Source: Cryomorphaceae bacterium
GTDB taxonomy: Bacteria; Bacteroidota; Bacteroidia; Flavobacteriales; Schleiferiaceae
Direction of reading: 5' to 3'
NCBI GenBank assembly: GCA_021298655.1
Contig: JAJTFK010000011.1
Coordinates: 1-37,689 of the forward strand
DNA: 37,689 nucleotides
Shown: positions 22,612 through 31,544 of the stretch, piece after piece
Layout: every line of letters starts with the position of its first letter
Numbering within the stretch: position 1 is the first letter of the stretch
The notes under the pieces: generated by a model
The model's database searches: none
Told to the model about the DNA's origin: nothing
The model's input: the letters and a program-made list of their open reading frames with translations, nothing else
Program-made: the position numbers and the translations under genes

Positions 22612-25119
22612 TTATTCGGCCGAATCCGCGCCACCCTCGTCCGACGCAACGCCTTCGATGCCCTCCGCCCCTTCTTCCAGTTCCGAGGCAGGAACCTTGG
22701 CTACCGAAGCAATCAACTCGCCCGACTTAAGGTTGATCAAGCGCACCCCTTGCGTGGCACGACCCATAACCCGCAGATCGGCAGCGGCCATGCGAATCAT
22801 GATGCCGCGCTTGGTGGTAATCATCAAGTCGTCCTCGTCCGTAATGTCCTTGATGGCAATGACATCGCCGGTTTTGTCGGTGACGTTTAAGGTTTTAACC
22901 CCTTTTCCGCCCCGGTTGGTAATGCGGTAGTCTTCGACCAGGGTGCGTTTACCGTAGCCGTTTTCGCTCACGACCAAGATGGAATCCTGCTCGCTCGCGG
23001 CGCAGACCATACCCACCACTTCGTCGTTCTCCGTATCCAAGGCCATGGCGCGCACGCCCGATGCACCCCGGCCCATGGGGCGAACTTTTGCCTCGGGGAA
23101 GCGAATGGCCTTTCCGCTGCGGACGGCCATAATGATTTCATTGCCTCCGTTGGTCAAACGAGCCTCGAGCAGGGTGTCTCCGTCGCGAACGCCGATGGCA
23201 TGAATTCCGTTGGCACGCGGGCGGCTATACGCCTCCAGGGTGGTCTTCTTGATGATGCCCTTAACCGTACAAAGCACGACGTAGTGGCTGTTCACGTACT
23301 CCTCGTCCTTCAGGTCCTTCGTGTTAATGAAGGCACGCACTTTATCGTCGCTCGGCAAATTGATCAAGTTGACAATGGCCTTGCCCTTGCTCGTGCGGTT
23401 CCCCTCGGGAATCTCATAGACGCGCAGCCAGAAGCAGCGACCCTGTTCGGTGAAAAACAGCAGGTAATTGTGGTTGGTCGCGACAAACACATGCTCGATG
23501 AAGTCTTCGTCGCGGGTGGTTGCGCCCCGCGACCCCACTCCGCCCCTACTCTGGGTTTTGTATTCCGTCAAGGCGGTACGCTTCACGTAGCCCATGTGCG
23601 AAATGGTAATGACCACCTCTTCGTCGGCAATCATGTCCTCCATGCGCATGTCGCCACCCGAAAAGTCGATTTCGGTCCGGCGCTCGTCGCCGAACTTGTC
23701 GCGGACCTCAATAAGCTCGTCTTTGATGATCTGCATGCGCAGGTCCACCTCGTTGAGAATTCGCTGCAGGTAGGCGATTTGCTCCATGAGCTCGTTGTAC
23801 TCGGCCTTAATCTTATCGCGCTCCAAGCCGGTAAGCTTCTGCAAACGCAGGTCGAGAATGGCCTTTGACTGAATTTCGCTCAAGCCAAAGCTGCTCATCA
23901 AACCATCTTTGGCGAGTTCAACCGTCTCCGACGCACGGATCAGCTTGATGACCGCATCAAGGTTGTCAATGGCAATCAAGAGGCCTTCGAGAACGTGTGC
24001 GCGCTTTTGGGCCTCCGATAATTCATACTTAGATCGGCGCACCACGACCTCATGGCGGTGCTCGACGAAGTACTTGATCATGTCCTTGAGGTTCAGCAGC
24101 ATCGGTCGGCCGTTCACCAGGGCAATGTTGTTTACGCTGAAGCTCGACTGCAGCTGAGTGTACTTGTAAAGCTTGTTAAGCACCACATTGGGTACGGCTT
24201 CGCGCTTGCACACGTACACGATGCGCATTCCGTTTCGGTCCGACTCGTCGCGGATGTCGGCAATTCCATCGAGTTTTTTCTCGTCGACCAAGTCTGCCGT
24301 CTTCTTGATCATGTCGGCTTTATTGACCTGATACGGGATCTCCGTGACAATGATGCAGTCGCGGCCATTCACCTCTTCGATGTGGGCCTTGGCGCGCAGT
24401 ACGATTCGGCCACGGCCGGTTTCAAACGCTTCGCGCACCCCGTCGTAGCCGTAGATTGTTCCGCCCGTCGGGAAATCAGGTGCGGTAATGTGCTTCATCA
24501 AATCAAGCACCTCCACGTCGTTGTTTTCGATGTACGCGATTGTGGCGTTGATCGACTCCGTCAGGTTGTGGGGCGGCATGTTGGTAGCCATACCGACCGC
24601 AATGCCCGAAGCGCCATTGACCAAAAGGGCCGGAATGCGCGTCGGAAGCACCGTGGGTTCCTCGCGTGAATCGTCGTAGTTCAGCTTAAAATCGACGGTA
24701 TCCTTATCGATGTCGCGCACGAGCTCTTCGGTGATCTTCCGCATCCGCACCTCGGTGTAGCGCATAGCTGCCGGGGCATCGCCGTCCATCGATCCAAAGT
24801 TTCCCTGTCCGTCGACGAGCATGTAGCGGAGGCTCCACTCCTGGGCCATGCGCACAATGGTGTCGTAAATGGCGGAGTCGCCGTGTGGGTGGTACTTACC
24901 CATTACCTCACCGACCACGAGTGCGGACTTTTTGTAGGCCTTGTAAGAATGGTTGCCCATTTCGTTCATGCCAAAAAGGACCCTGCGGTGAACCGGCTTG
25001 AGTCCATCGCGCACATCCGGAAGTGCGCGCGAAACAATCACCGACATGGAGTAGTCGATGTAGGAGGTTTTCATTTCCTCCTCAATATTTATCGGTATAA
25101 TGCGTTCGCCTTCGGCCAT
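22612..25119 (-). CDS. gyrA: DNA gyrase subunit A
   Basis: This is the breakage-reunion subunit of the type II topoisomerase that introduces negative supercoils; GyrB must be encoded elsewhere. The 835 residues begin with the conserved block around DYSMSVIVSRALPDVRDGLKP in shorter pieces. The active-site tyrosine is Tyr121 (AMRYTEVRM). The quinolone-resistance region reads HPHGDSAIYD, with Ser82 and Asp86 equivalent to E. coli Ser83 and Asp87, i.e. the unmutated type. The C-terminal propeller carries the GyrA box TNRGGKG, which separates gyrase from topoisomerase IV. The tail is acidic. A -7 box lies 25 bases upstream and an intrinsic terminator follows. Confidence 0.97.
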   Translation of the reverse strand: MAEGERIIPINIEEEMKTSYIDYSMSVIVSRALPDVRDGLKPVHRRVLFGMNEMGNHSYKAYKKSALVVGEVMGKYHPHGDSAIYDTIVRMAQEWSLRYMLVDGQGNFGSMDGDAPAAMRYTEVRMRKITEELVRDIDKDTVDFKLNYDDSREEPTVLPTRIPALLVNGASGIAVGMATNMPPHNLTESINATIAYIENNDVEVLDLMKHITAPDFPTGGTIYGYDGVREAFETGRGRIVLRAKAHIEEVNGRDCIIVTEIPYQVNKADMIKKTADLVDEKKLDGIADIRDESDRNGMRIVYVCKREAVPNVVLNKLYKYTQLQSSFSVNNIALVNGRPMLLNLKDMIKYFVEHRHEVVVRRSKYELSEAQKRAHVLEGLLIAIDNLDAVIKLIRASETVELAKDGLMSSFGLSEIQSKAILDLRLQKLTGLERDKIKAEYNELMEQIAYLQRILNEVDLRMQIIKDELIEVRDKFGDERRTEIDFSGGDMRMEDMIADEEVVITISHMGYVKRTALTEYKTQSRGGVGSRGATTRDEDFIEHVFVATNHNYLLFFTEQGRCFWLRVYEIPEGNRTSKGKAIVNLINLPSDDKVRAFINTKDLKDEEYVNSHYVVLCTVKGIIKKTTLEAYSRPRANGIHAIGVRDGDTLLEARLTNGGNEIIMAVRSGKAIRFPEAKVRPMGRGASGVRAMALDTENDEVVGMVCAASEQDSILVVSENGYGKRTLVEDYRITNRGGKGVKTLNVTDKTGDVIAIKDITDEDDLMITTKRGIMIRMAAADLRVMGRATQGVRLINLKSGELIASVAKVPASELEEGAEGIEGVASDEGGADSAE

Positions 25120-25144
25120 AATGTCAGTTCGCTAGGATATCCTT

Positions 25145-25152
25145 CAAAAATA
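25145..25152 (-). promoter_or_regulatory. Predicted -7 box (TATTTTTG) for gyrA
   Basis: This is an exact TAnnTTTG on the minus strand, 25 bases before the gyrA ATG. The remaining part of the 162-base divergent spacer toward clpC shows no other gene. Confidence 0.55.
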
Positions 25153-25268
25153 CGCGGCACGGTGCGCTTGAACCGCAGCAAGGGCGCGGATTTTCTAGGG
25201 TTTTATGCACAATATGTTGTTTATAAATAAGCCAACTCGGCACGCACCCATACTTGGCACGGCATTGG

Positions 25269-25276
25269 TTACTTTG
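25269..25276 (+). promoter_or_regulatory. Candidate -7 box (TTACTTTG) for clpC
   Basis: This is one mismatch from TAnnTTTG and lies five bases (GCGGT) before the clpC ATG. The ten-base form GTTACTTTGG also occurs just before the DUF493 start, which supports it as a variant promoter box. Confidence 0.42.
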
Positions 25277-25281
25277 GCGGT

Positions 25282-27840
25282 ATGGATGAAAATTTCTCAC
25301 CGCGGGTCAAGGACGTAATTGGCTACAGCAAAGAAGAAGCGCTGCGCCTCGGTCACGACAGCATTGGCACCGAACATTTGGTGCTGGGGCTCGTTCGCGA
25401 AGGTGCGGGTTCGGCGATTGAATTACTTCAAGCATTGGGCGTGGACTTGCTCGAGGTGCGCCAAAAAATTGAATCGCTGCATCAGGCCGTGGAAAACCCT
25501 GCGTTGAGCCGAAAGAACATTCCGCTGACACGCCAAGCCGAAAAGGCCCTAAAGACCACCTTCTTGGAAGCCAAGCTTTACGGGAGTCCGGTGATTCGCA
25601 CCGCCCACCTCCTGCTGTGCATTTTGCGCAACGATAACGATCCGGTCGCCACGGTACTTCGGAATTTTGGCATCGACTACGAAACCCTCAAAAACGAATA
25701 CCAGAATCGCTTCATGGAAGAGCGAAAGCCGGAGCGCGGCAGCAGCCCGTCGGCGGCTTTAAGCGGTGATGACGACGAAGACGAACCCGTTCGCGGCGGA
25801 TCTTCGCGCCCAACAAAATCCGGTGAAAGCAAGAGCAAAACCCCTGTTTTGGACAATTTTGGACGCGACTTAACCAAGCTCGCCGAAGAGGATAAGCTGG
25901 ATCCCGTCGTGGGTCGTGCCAAAGAAATCGAACGCGTCAGTCAGGTCTTGAGCCGGCGCAAAAAGAACAACCCCCTACTCATCGGCGAACCGGGAGTGGG
26001 AAAATCGGCAATTGCCGAAGGATTGGCGTTGAAGATTGTTCAGAAGCAAGTGAGTCGGGTGCTGTTTGGCAAGCGCGTGGTGACCCTCGATTTAGCCAGC
26101 CTCGTAGCCGGCACGAAGTACCGCGGTCAGTTCGAAGAGCGCATGAAGGCCCTGATGAATGAACTCGAAAAGAACGACGACATCATCCTTTTTATTGATG
26201 AAATCCACACCATTGTGGGCGCCGGGGGCGCCACGGGCTCTTTGGACGCCAGCAACATGTTCAAGCCGGCTCTAGCGCGGGGAGAAATTCAGTGCATCGG
26301 AGCCACCACGCTCGATGAATACCGCCAGTACATTGAGAAGGACGGGGCCTTGGAACGCCGCTTTCAAAAGGTCACCATCGATCCACCGAGTCCCGAGGAG
26401 ACCCTTCAAATCCTTCAAAACCTCAAGCCCAAGTACGAAGAGCACCACAACGTGACCTACACCGAAGAGGCGCTTGCGGCCTGCGTTTCGTTGACGGTGC
26501 GCTACGTACCGGATCGATTCCTTCCCGACAAGGCGATTGACGCATTAGATGAGGCCGGAAGCCGCGTGCACCTTGGGTCCATCTCGGTGCCCCAGGGCGT
26601 TCGCGAACTGGAGGAGCAGCTGGAGGCCGTCCGCCAGCAAAAAATGGACGTCGTGAAGAAGCAGCGCTATGAGGAGGCGGCCAAGCTTCGGGACGACGAA
26701 AAGCAGCTCGAGGGCAAGTTGGCCCTTGTTCAGGCAGAATGGGACGAAGAGGTACGGAAAAACCGAACTCCGGTAACCGAAGACGACATTGCCGAAGTGG
26801 TGGCCATGATGACGGGAATCCCGGTGCGCAAAGTGTCTAAGGATGAGCTAGCTAAGCTAGCCGCCATGGAGGAAGACATTAAGGCCAAAATCATCGGTCA
26901 GGACGAGGCCGTGCGCAAGGTGGTTCGCGCCATTCAGCGCAACCGTGCGGGCCTCAAAGACCCCAACAAACCCGTGGGCTCCTTTATTTTTCTAGGCCCA
27001 ACGGGCGTTGGAAAAACGCAGCTCGCCAAGGAAATCGCCATCCAGCTGTTTGACTCGGCCGATGCACTGATTCGCATCGATATGTCGGAGTACATGGAAA
27101 AATTTGCAATCACCCGTCTGGTTGGCGCGCCTCCGGGGTACGTGGGCTACGAAGAAGGCGGACAGTTAACCGAAAAGGTGCGCCGAAAGCCCTACTCGGT
27201 GGTGCTGCTCGATGAAATCGAAAAAGCCCACCCCGACGTGTTCAACTTGCTCCTGCAGGCCCTTGATGACGGCCACATGACCGACAGCTTGGGCCGTAAA
27301 GTGGACTTTAAAAACGCCCTCATCATCATGACGTCCAACATTGGTTCGCGCCAATTGAAGGACTTCGGCACCGGGGTGGGTTTCGGAACGCGAACGCGCC
27401 AAGACAACACCGAGGAATTGGCCAAAGGGGTGATTGAATCCGCGCTGAAGAAGGCGTTTGCGCCGGAGTTTCTCAACCGAATCGACGACGTAATCGTGTT
27501 TCAGCCCTTGGAAAAAGACGACATCGCCAAAATTGTACACATCGAGCTCCAAAGCCTGCTCAAGCGCATGACGTCGCTGGAGTACCATGTGCAGATTGAG
27601 GAGTCGGCGGTTGCTTTTCTGGCCGAGAAGGGTTTTGACCCGAAGTTTGGCGCCCGTCCCCTGCAGCGCGCGATTCAGCGGTACGTCGAAGACCCCTTAG
27701 CCGAAGAAATCGTCAAGGGCGCCTTTCATCCGGGCGATACGGTGGTGTTTACGGCCGAGCCCGGGGCGGAACAGCTCGCGCTCGCTATTGCGCCGAACGC
27801 ACCGGACGCCCCGCGTTCCGAGGCGGACGCGGAACGTTAA
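25282..27840 (+). CDS. clpC: ATP-dependent Clp protease ATP-binding subunit ClpC
   Basis: This Hsp100 unfoldase feeds proteins to the ClpP protease. The 852 residues contain an N-terminal Clp repeat domain (about 1-145; FSPRVKDVIGYSKEEALRLG, IGTEHLVLGLVREG) and a polar linker (about 150-190). AAA module 1 has Walker A GEPGVGKS (235-242). A UVR-type coiled-coil segment follows (about 450-480, QRYEEAAKLRDDEKQLEGKL). AAA module 2 has Walker A GPTGVGKT (572-579). The UVR segment distinguishes ClpC from ClpA and ClpB. The C-terminal tail is acidic. Its TAA stop shares bases with the stop of convergent DUF493 in TTAA. Confidence 0.96.
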   Translation: MDENFSPRVKDVIGYSKEEALRLGHDSIGTEHLVLGLVREGAGSAIELLQALGVDLLEVRQKIESLHQAVENPALSRKNIPLTRQAEKALKTTFLEAKLYGSPVIRTAHLLLCILRNDNDPVATVLRNFGIDYETLKNEYQNRFMEERKPERGSSPSAALSGDDDEDEPVRGGSSRPTKSGESKSKTPVLDNFGRDLTKLAEEDKLDPVVGRAKEIERVSQVLSRRKKNNPLLIGEPGVGKSAIAEGLALKIVQKQVSRVLFGKRVVTLDLASLVAGTKYRGQFEERMKALMNELEKNDDIILFIDEIHTIVGAGGATGSLDASNMFKPALARGEIQCIGATTLDEYRQYIEKDGALERRFQKVTIDPPSPEETLQILQNLKPKYEEHHNVTYTEEALAACVSLTVRYVPDRFLPDKAIDALDEAGSRVHLGSISVPQGVRELEEQLEAVRQQKMDVVKKQRYEEAAKLRDDEKQLEGKLALVQAEWDEEVRKNRTPVTEDDIAEVVAMMTGIPVRKVSKDELAKLAAMEEDIKAKIIGQDEAVRKVVRAIQRNRAGLKDPNKPVGSFIFLGPTGVGKTQLAKEIAIQLFDSADALIRIDMSEYMEKFAITRLVGAPPGYVGYEEGGQLTEKVRRKPYSVVLLDEIEKAHPDVFNLLLQALDDGHMTDSLGRKVDFKNALIIMTSNIGSRQLKDFGTGVGFGTRTRQDNTEELAKGVIESALKKAFAPEFLNRIDDVIVFQPLEKDDIAKIVHIELQSLLKRMTSLEYHVQIEESAVAFLAEKGFDPKFGARPLQRAIQRYVEDPLAEEIVKGAFHPGDTVVFTAEPGAEQLALAIAPNAPDAPRSEADAER

Positions 27841-28103
27841 AGGCTGATCAAGCCGGGTATACCCTTGGCTTTTTGGTAGCGCTCGACCACTGCGTCCACG
27901 CTCATCATCAGTTCCGTAGCCGTGAATGAAACGTAGGTGCCCTTCGACGAAGGCCTGAGCGCGAGTTCGGCCACTTCGGGGTCAAACATCTGCTGTAGCT
28001 TCGCAATGGATTCGTTGTCGGCCGGACAAATGAATTTAAACATGTACACGCACGGCCAGCTGTAGTTTTGCTCAAGCAGCTCCCGAAATTTGACTTCATC
28101 CAT
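27837..28103 (-). CDS. DUF493 family small protein
   Basis: The 88 residues, starting MDEVKFRELLEQNYSWP, match the DUF493 (YbeD-like) family, a small ferredoxin-like alpha/beta fold. Other family blocks are YMFKFICPADNESIAKL, RPSSKGTYVSFTA and DAVVERYQKAKGIPGL. The function is unknown. The start at 28103 is preferred over GTG at 28121, because the extension MVLLWV is unconserved. Its ATG and the ATG of the divergent ATPase share the palindrome CATG (28101-28104). Its stop and the clpC stop share TTAA (27837-27840). There are no spare bases on either side. Confidence 0.85.
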   Translation of the reverse strand: MDEVKFRELLEQNYSWPCVYMFKFICPADNESIAKLQQMFDPEVAELALRPSSKGTYVSFTATELMMSVDAVVERYQKAKGIPGLISL

Positions 28104-28653
28104 GACCCAAAGTAACACCACAACCCGACGCGTCGTGCTAACCGGAGCTCCCTCAACGGGAAAAACTTCGGTTGTGGCGCGGCTTCAGGATTTGGGTCAT
28201 CCGGTGCTGCACGAAATTTCACGGGACATTATTACCCAAGAAGGAACCAAGCTCGGGGGTGACGATCCGTGGCGAAACCTGCTCGCCTTTTCGGAAGTGA
28301 TTTGGAACCTGCGCTGCGCCCAGCATGCCGAGGCCGCGAAGTACTCGGGCGACGTTTTTTACGACCGAAGCCTTTTGGATACCCTGAGCTACCTGCAGGC
28401 TGGTTCAAAGCCAACGCCGGAATGGATGGACCTAACGCCCTACCCCTACCACTACAAGGTGTTTATTTTTCCTCCGTGGGAGGCAATCTACCGAACCGAC
28501 GGCGAACGCTGGGAGCCGTTTGAAACCGCGGTACAGGTTCACGAATCCTTGGTGTCAACCTATTCGGCCAACGGCTACGAGCTGGTTGAAGTTCCCCGCA
28601 CCAGTGTTGCCGAACGCGTCGAATTCATGCTCCATGTCCTCCAGCGTGCTTGA
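28102..28653 (+). CDS. AAA_28-type P-loop ATPase/kinase-like protein
   Basis: This 183-residue protein has the Walker A motif GAPSTGKTS (residues 15-23). The fold resembles NadR-type and small nucleoside-kinase-like ATPases (AAA_28). Other features are HEISRDIITQEG, FYDRSLLDTLSYL (a Walker B / LID-like position) and KVFIFPPWEAIYRTDGERWE. The latter motifs are common in predicted ATPases of Bacteroidota. The substrate is unknown. The ATG at 28102 is preferred over an in-frame TTG at 28090 because it begins next to the first conserved strand. It shares its start bases with DUF493 and overlaps recQ by 20 bases. Confidence 0.8.
   Translation: MTQSNTTTRRVVLTGAPSTGKTSVVARLQDLGHPVLHEISRDIITQEGTKLGGDDPWRNLLAFSEVIWNLRCAQHAEAAKYSGDVFYDRSLLDTLSYLQAGSKPTPEWMDLTPYPYHYKVFIFPPWEAIYRTDGERWEPFETAVQVHESLVSTYSANGYELVEVPRTSVAERVEFMLHVLQRA
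28108..28115 (-). promoter_or_regulatory. Candidate -7 box (TTACTTTG) for DUF493, inside the divergent gene
   Basis: This minus-strand box has one mismatch to TAnnTTTG and lies four bases (GGTC) before the DUF493 ATG. It falls within codons 3 to 5 of the divergent ATPase gene, as it must, because no intergenic DNA exists between the two. Confidence 0.38.
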
Positions 28654-30490
28654 CCCGCTGGATTCGGTGCTCCAGCGCGTTTGGGGGTATCCGGAATTCA
28701 GGCCGCTGCAGCGTCCCATTGCGGAATCCGTTTTGTCGGGACGCGATACCGTAGCCCTGCTTCCCACTGGAGGCGGAAAGTCCCTGTGTTTTCAGGTTCC
28801 GGGTTTGGTTCTAGGCGGGACCTGCATCGTAGTCTCGCCCTTGATTTCGCTGATGGCCGACCAAGTACATCAGCTCGTGCGCCGGGGAATAGACGCGCGC
28901 TCTTTGGCCGGCGACTTGCGGCCCGCCGATTGGGTGAAGCTGCAGCAGCAACCGCCGCAGTTTGCCTACGTTTCCCCGGAGCGGGCACAGTCCAAGAATT
29001 TTTTAGCCATGGTGGAGCACTGGGATGTGCGACTTCTCGCCATCGACGAGGCCCACTGCGTGAGCCAGTGGGGGCACGACTTCCGCCCTCAGTACGTGCA
29101 GCTAAAAACCCTTCGCAGCGCCCTTTCCGGCGTTCCCTGCATCGCCCTTACGGCTTCGGCAACCCCGGAAGTGCTGGACGACATGGTGCAGCTGCTCGGG
29201 TTGGTTAATCCGTTTATCGCGCAGGGGTCCTTTGCGCGACCCAACTTGATTTGGACGGTGCGGGAAGTTCCCGATGTCGTTCAAGCTTGCTGCGATGCGA
29301 TTCAACCGGATCTGGGGAGGCAAATCGTGTACGTACGCAGCCGCGCAGGCGCAACCAAGTGGGCTGAATTGCTCAAGCAAAAGCGCATTCCCGCTGCGGC
29401 CTACCATGCAGGCTTGCCGCGAGAAGAGCGCATGAAGCTTCAGGAGGCCTGGTCCGAAGGCGAAATCCGCACCATGGTGGCTACGACGGCGTTCGGAATG
29501 GGTATTGACCAGCCCGATGTGCGGCAGGTCGTACACGTTGAAGTACCCGAAAGTCCGGAATCCCTCTACCAGGAAATGGGTCGGGGCGGACGCGACGGCG
29601 GCGACGCGCAGGCGCTGGTACTGGTTGATCCCAAATCCCTGGCGCAGTTCCGCCGAAAAATGGAGCGTTCGGTGCCGGAGTTCGATGTTTGGCGCTCTGC
29701 CTACCACGCCCTGGCGAGCCGCGCCCAAATTGCGGTGGGCGACGGAACCGGGGTGCCCGTGCGGCCCCAAAAAGCCGAAGAGGACTTCGTGCTGCAGGTT
29801 CTGGTCCGAAAAGGCCTCGCAGAGCGAATCGAGGCGCAGGAAAACAGCTTGAGCGTGCAGCTTCGCTACGGAGGGACGGCCTTGGTAGATGCGGCCGAGG
29901 CCAACCCCGCGTTTTCGGAATTGCTTTATGCCCTGGCACGTCGGTATCCCGGGATTGTGCACCATGCGGAGCGCGTGGACCTCCCTTCTTTTGCGGCGTC
30001 CGGCGGGTGGACCATTACCGAGGTTCGCTCGCTCGTTGCTTCGGCCGCGCATTTGGGGCTGCTCGAGGCCGTCTTGGACGGCTCGGGGAACACCTACCGC
30101 TGGGGCCATCCGCGCTATCCTCAAGGCACGAGCCCCATTCCCAAATCCGAATGGGATCGCGACCGGTCGCGCATTCTGCGCCGCGCTCGAGCCGTAGCCC
30201 AGGTGGTTGATCCCGATTCGAAAACCTGCCGGTTCACCCAGCTCCTTGCCTATTTTGGTGAAGAGGCCAAGGATTGCGGACGCTGCGACGTCTGCGCACA
30301 AAAAAAGCCGGCCGCCGGCGGCGTGGAGCGAATGCGAAGTCTGCTGTCGGCGAACCCCGATAAACGGATGCAGGTGGCTCAGGCAGCCCTTCTTTTGCCC
30401 GTTCCGCGCGCGGAATTCCTCAACATACTTCAGCAAGGGGCTGCTTTGGGCTGGTGGACCGTGGATGCCGAGGGTTGGTTGCGCCTTTAA
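28634..30490 (+). CDS. recQ: ATP-dependent DNA helicase RecQ
   Basis: This 3'-5' DNA helicase serves recombination and fork repair. The start is set at the ATG at 28634 (MSSSVLDPLDSVLQRVWG); the 38 codons upstream are unconserved and lie inside the ATPase gene. The 618 residues include FRPLQ (Q-motif), Walker A LPTGGGKS (43-50), the DEAH box (138-141) and TASATPEV. The second RecA domain has YHAGLPREER, ATTAFGMGIDQPDVR and QEMGRGGRDG. The RecQ zinc cysteines are 532, 548, 551 and 554 (CGRCDVC). There is no obvious HRDC domain; the tail is a short winged-helix-like segment, so this is a shortened RecQ form. Confidence 0.94.
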   Translation: MSSSVLDPLDSVLQRVWGYPEFRPLQRPIAESVLSGRDTVALLPTGGGKSLCFQVPGLVLGGTCIVVSPLISLMADQVHQLVRRGIDARSLAGDLRPADWVKLQQQPPQFAYVSPERAQSKNFLAMVEHWDVRLLAIDEAHCVSQWGHDFRPQYVQLKTLRSALSGVPCIALTASATPEVLDDMVQLLGLVNPFIAQGSFARPNLIWTVREVPDVVQACCDAIQPDLGRQIVYVRSRAGATKWAELLKQKRIPAAAYHAGLPREERMKLQEAWSEGEIRTMVATTAFGMGIDQPDVRQVVHVEVPESPESLYQEMGRGGRDGGDAQALVLVDPKSLAQFRRKMERSVPEFDVWRSAYHALASRAQIAVGDGTGVPVRPQKAEEDFVLQVLVRKGLAERIEAQENSLSVQLRYGGTALVDAAEANPAFSELLYALARRYPGIVHHAERVDLPSFAASGGWTITEVRSLVASAAHLGLLEAVLDGSGNTYRWGHPRYPQGTSPIPKSEWDRDRSRILRRARAVAQVVDPDSKTCRFTQLLAYFGEEAKDCGRCDVCAQKKPAAGGVERMRSLLSANPDKRMQVAQAALLLPVPRAEFLNILQQGAALGWWTVDAEGWLRL

Positions 30491-30506
30491 GCCCGACCTT
30501 TGGGAC

Positions 30507-31469
30507 ATGATTCGCACCGTTTTTTTTGGCACACCGGATTTTGCCGCGACCTGCCTCAAGGCCTTGATCGCGGACCCCACGATTGAAGTTTGCGCGGTCG
30601 TAACGGCGCCGGACCGTCCCAGCGGCCGGGGATTGGCGCTGCATCCCTCCGCCGTGGCCGTGTGCGCCTCGGAACACGGCCTCCCGGTGCTTCGCCCGGA
30701 ACGCCTTCGCGACGAGGGTTTTCTCGCCGAGCTTCGCGCAATCCAAGCGGATGTGTTTACGGTGGTTGCGTTTCGCATGCTGCCCGAGGTGGTTTGGTCC
30801 ATGCCCCGATTGGGTTCGCTAAACATTCACGCTTCCCTCCTGCCCGACTTGCGCGGTGCCGCGCCAATACAGTGGAGTTTGGCCTACGGCGACCGCGAAA
30901 CCGGCCTCACGGCTTTTTCGCTGAACGCCCACATCGACGAGGGCCCGCTGCTCGCACAGGTTGGTGTTTCGATTGCGCCAAACGAAACCTTGGGCCAACT
31001 TTATCCACGTATGGCGGAGGAAGGCGCAGGCCTGGCTGTTCGCGTCCTGGGCGATTTGGCCCACGGAAGCATCACCGGACGGCCCCAATCTGCGGACGAC
31101 GAATGGCGCCTTGCGCCCAAACTCGGACCGGAGTTCGCGCGTTTGGAGTTGCTGTCCAGTGCATTTTTGGTTCACAACCGCATTCGTGCCTGCGATCCAG
31201 CCCCGGGAGCAAGCTTGCCGAATCCGGAGCGACCCGAAGAGCGCTTTAAGCTGTTTCGCAGTGAATACCTACCGTCCGCAACCGAAGGCCAATCGGTAAA
31301 TCCGTTTTATGTTATTGATAATGAGGAATTTATTATCAAGGATGCGCAGGGCGAACTCCGAATTCACGAAATTCAATGGCCCGGAAAGCGCCGCATGCCG
31401 GTGGCCGATTTTCTGCGCGGGACCCGAATTAGGGGAAGATTTACACTTAGTGGTCAAAAAATTGACTAA
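30507..31469 (+). CDS. fmt: Methionyl-tRNA formyltransferase
   Basis: This enzyme formylates initiator Met-tRNA with 10-formyl-tetrahydrofolate for translation start. The start at the ATG at 30507 gives MIRTVFFGTPDFAATCLKAL, the normal beginning; the frame stays open upstream through recQ, but that part is not Fmt. The catalytic Asn106 and His108 lie in LNIHASLLPDLRGAAPIQW, and the third catalytic Asp lies in AHIDEGPLL. A C-terminal tRNA-binding OB-type domain follows (about residues 200-320). The length of 320 is normal. GACCTTTG ends 4 bases before the ATG, one mismatch from a -7 box, 16 bases after recQ. Confidence 0.94.
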   Translation: MIRTVFFGTPDFAATCLKALIADPTIEVCAVVTAPDRPSGRGLALHPSAVAVCASEHGLPVLRPERLRDEGFLAELRAIQADVFTVVAFRMLPEVVWSMPRLGSLNIHASLLPDLRGAAPIQWSLAYGDRETGLTAFSLNAHIDEGPLLAQVGVSIAPNETLGQLYPRMAEEGAGLAVRVLGDLAHGSITGRPQSADDEWRLAPKLGPEFARLELLSSAFLVHNRIRACDPAPGASLPNPERPEERFKLFRSEYLPSATEGQSVNPFYVIDNEEFIIKDAQGELRIHEIQWPGKRRMPVADFLRGTRIRGRFTLSGQKID

Positions 31470-31473
31470 ATCC

Positions 31474-31503
31474 TTGCGCGTATTAGGTTTCCGACTATAT
31501 TTG
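31474..31503 (+). promoter_or_regulatory. Predicted promoter of the HU gene (TTG-N19-TATATTTG)
   Basis: TTG at 31474-31476 is followed after 19 bases by TATATTTG (31496-31503), an exact -7 consensus. This is the best promoter in the window. The leader of about 40 bases is A-rich just before the ATG, as expected for a highly expressed gene. Confidence 0.8.
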
Positions 31504-31544
31504 GGAAAACCAAACGTTTAATCACTCTCTAAAAAACAACAAGC

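Noticed and set aside
22612-25119. Possible quinolone-resistance substitutions in GyrA.
   Set aside because: The two key positions are Ser82 and Asp86, the unmutated residues.
28520-28633. A 38-codon N-terminal extension of RecQ.
   Set aside because: It lies wholly within the ATPase gene, has no family similarity, and the ATG at 28634 gives a normal RecQ start.
30207-30506. A 100-codon upstream extension of Fmt that could be read as a RecQ-Fmt fusion.
   Set aside because: The extension is out of frame with recQ and unconserved; the ATG at 30507 begins the standard Fmt sequence.
29102-30826. A 574-codon open frame on the minus strand opposite recQ and fmt.
   Set aside because: It lies antisense to two clear genes, its translation matches no family and is rich in Arg, Gly and His, as expected from GC-rich codons read backwards.
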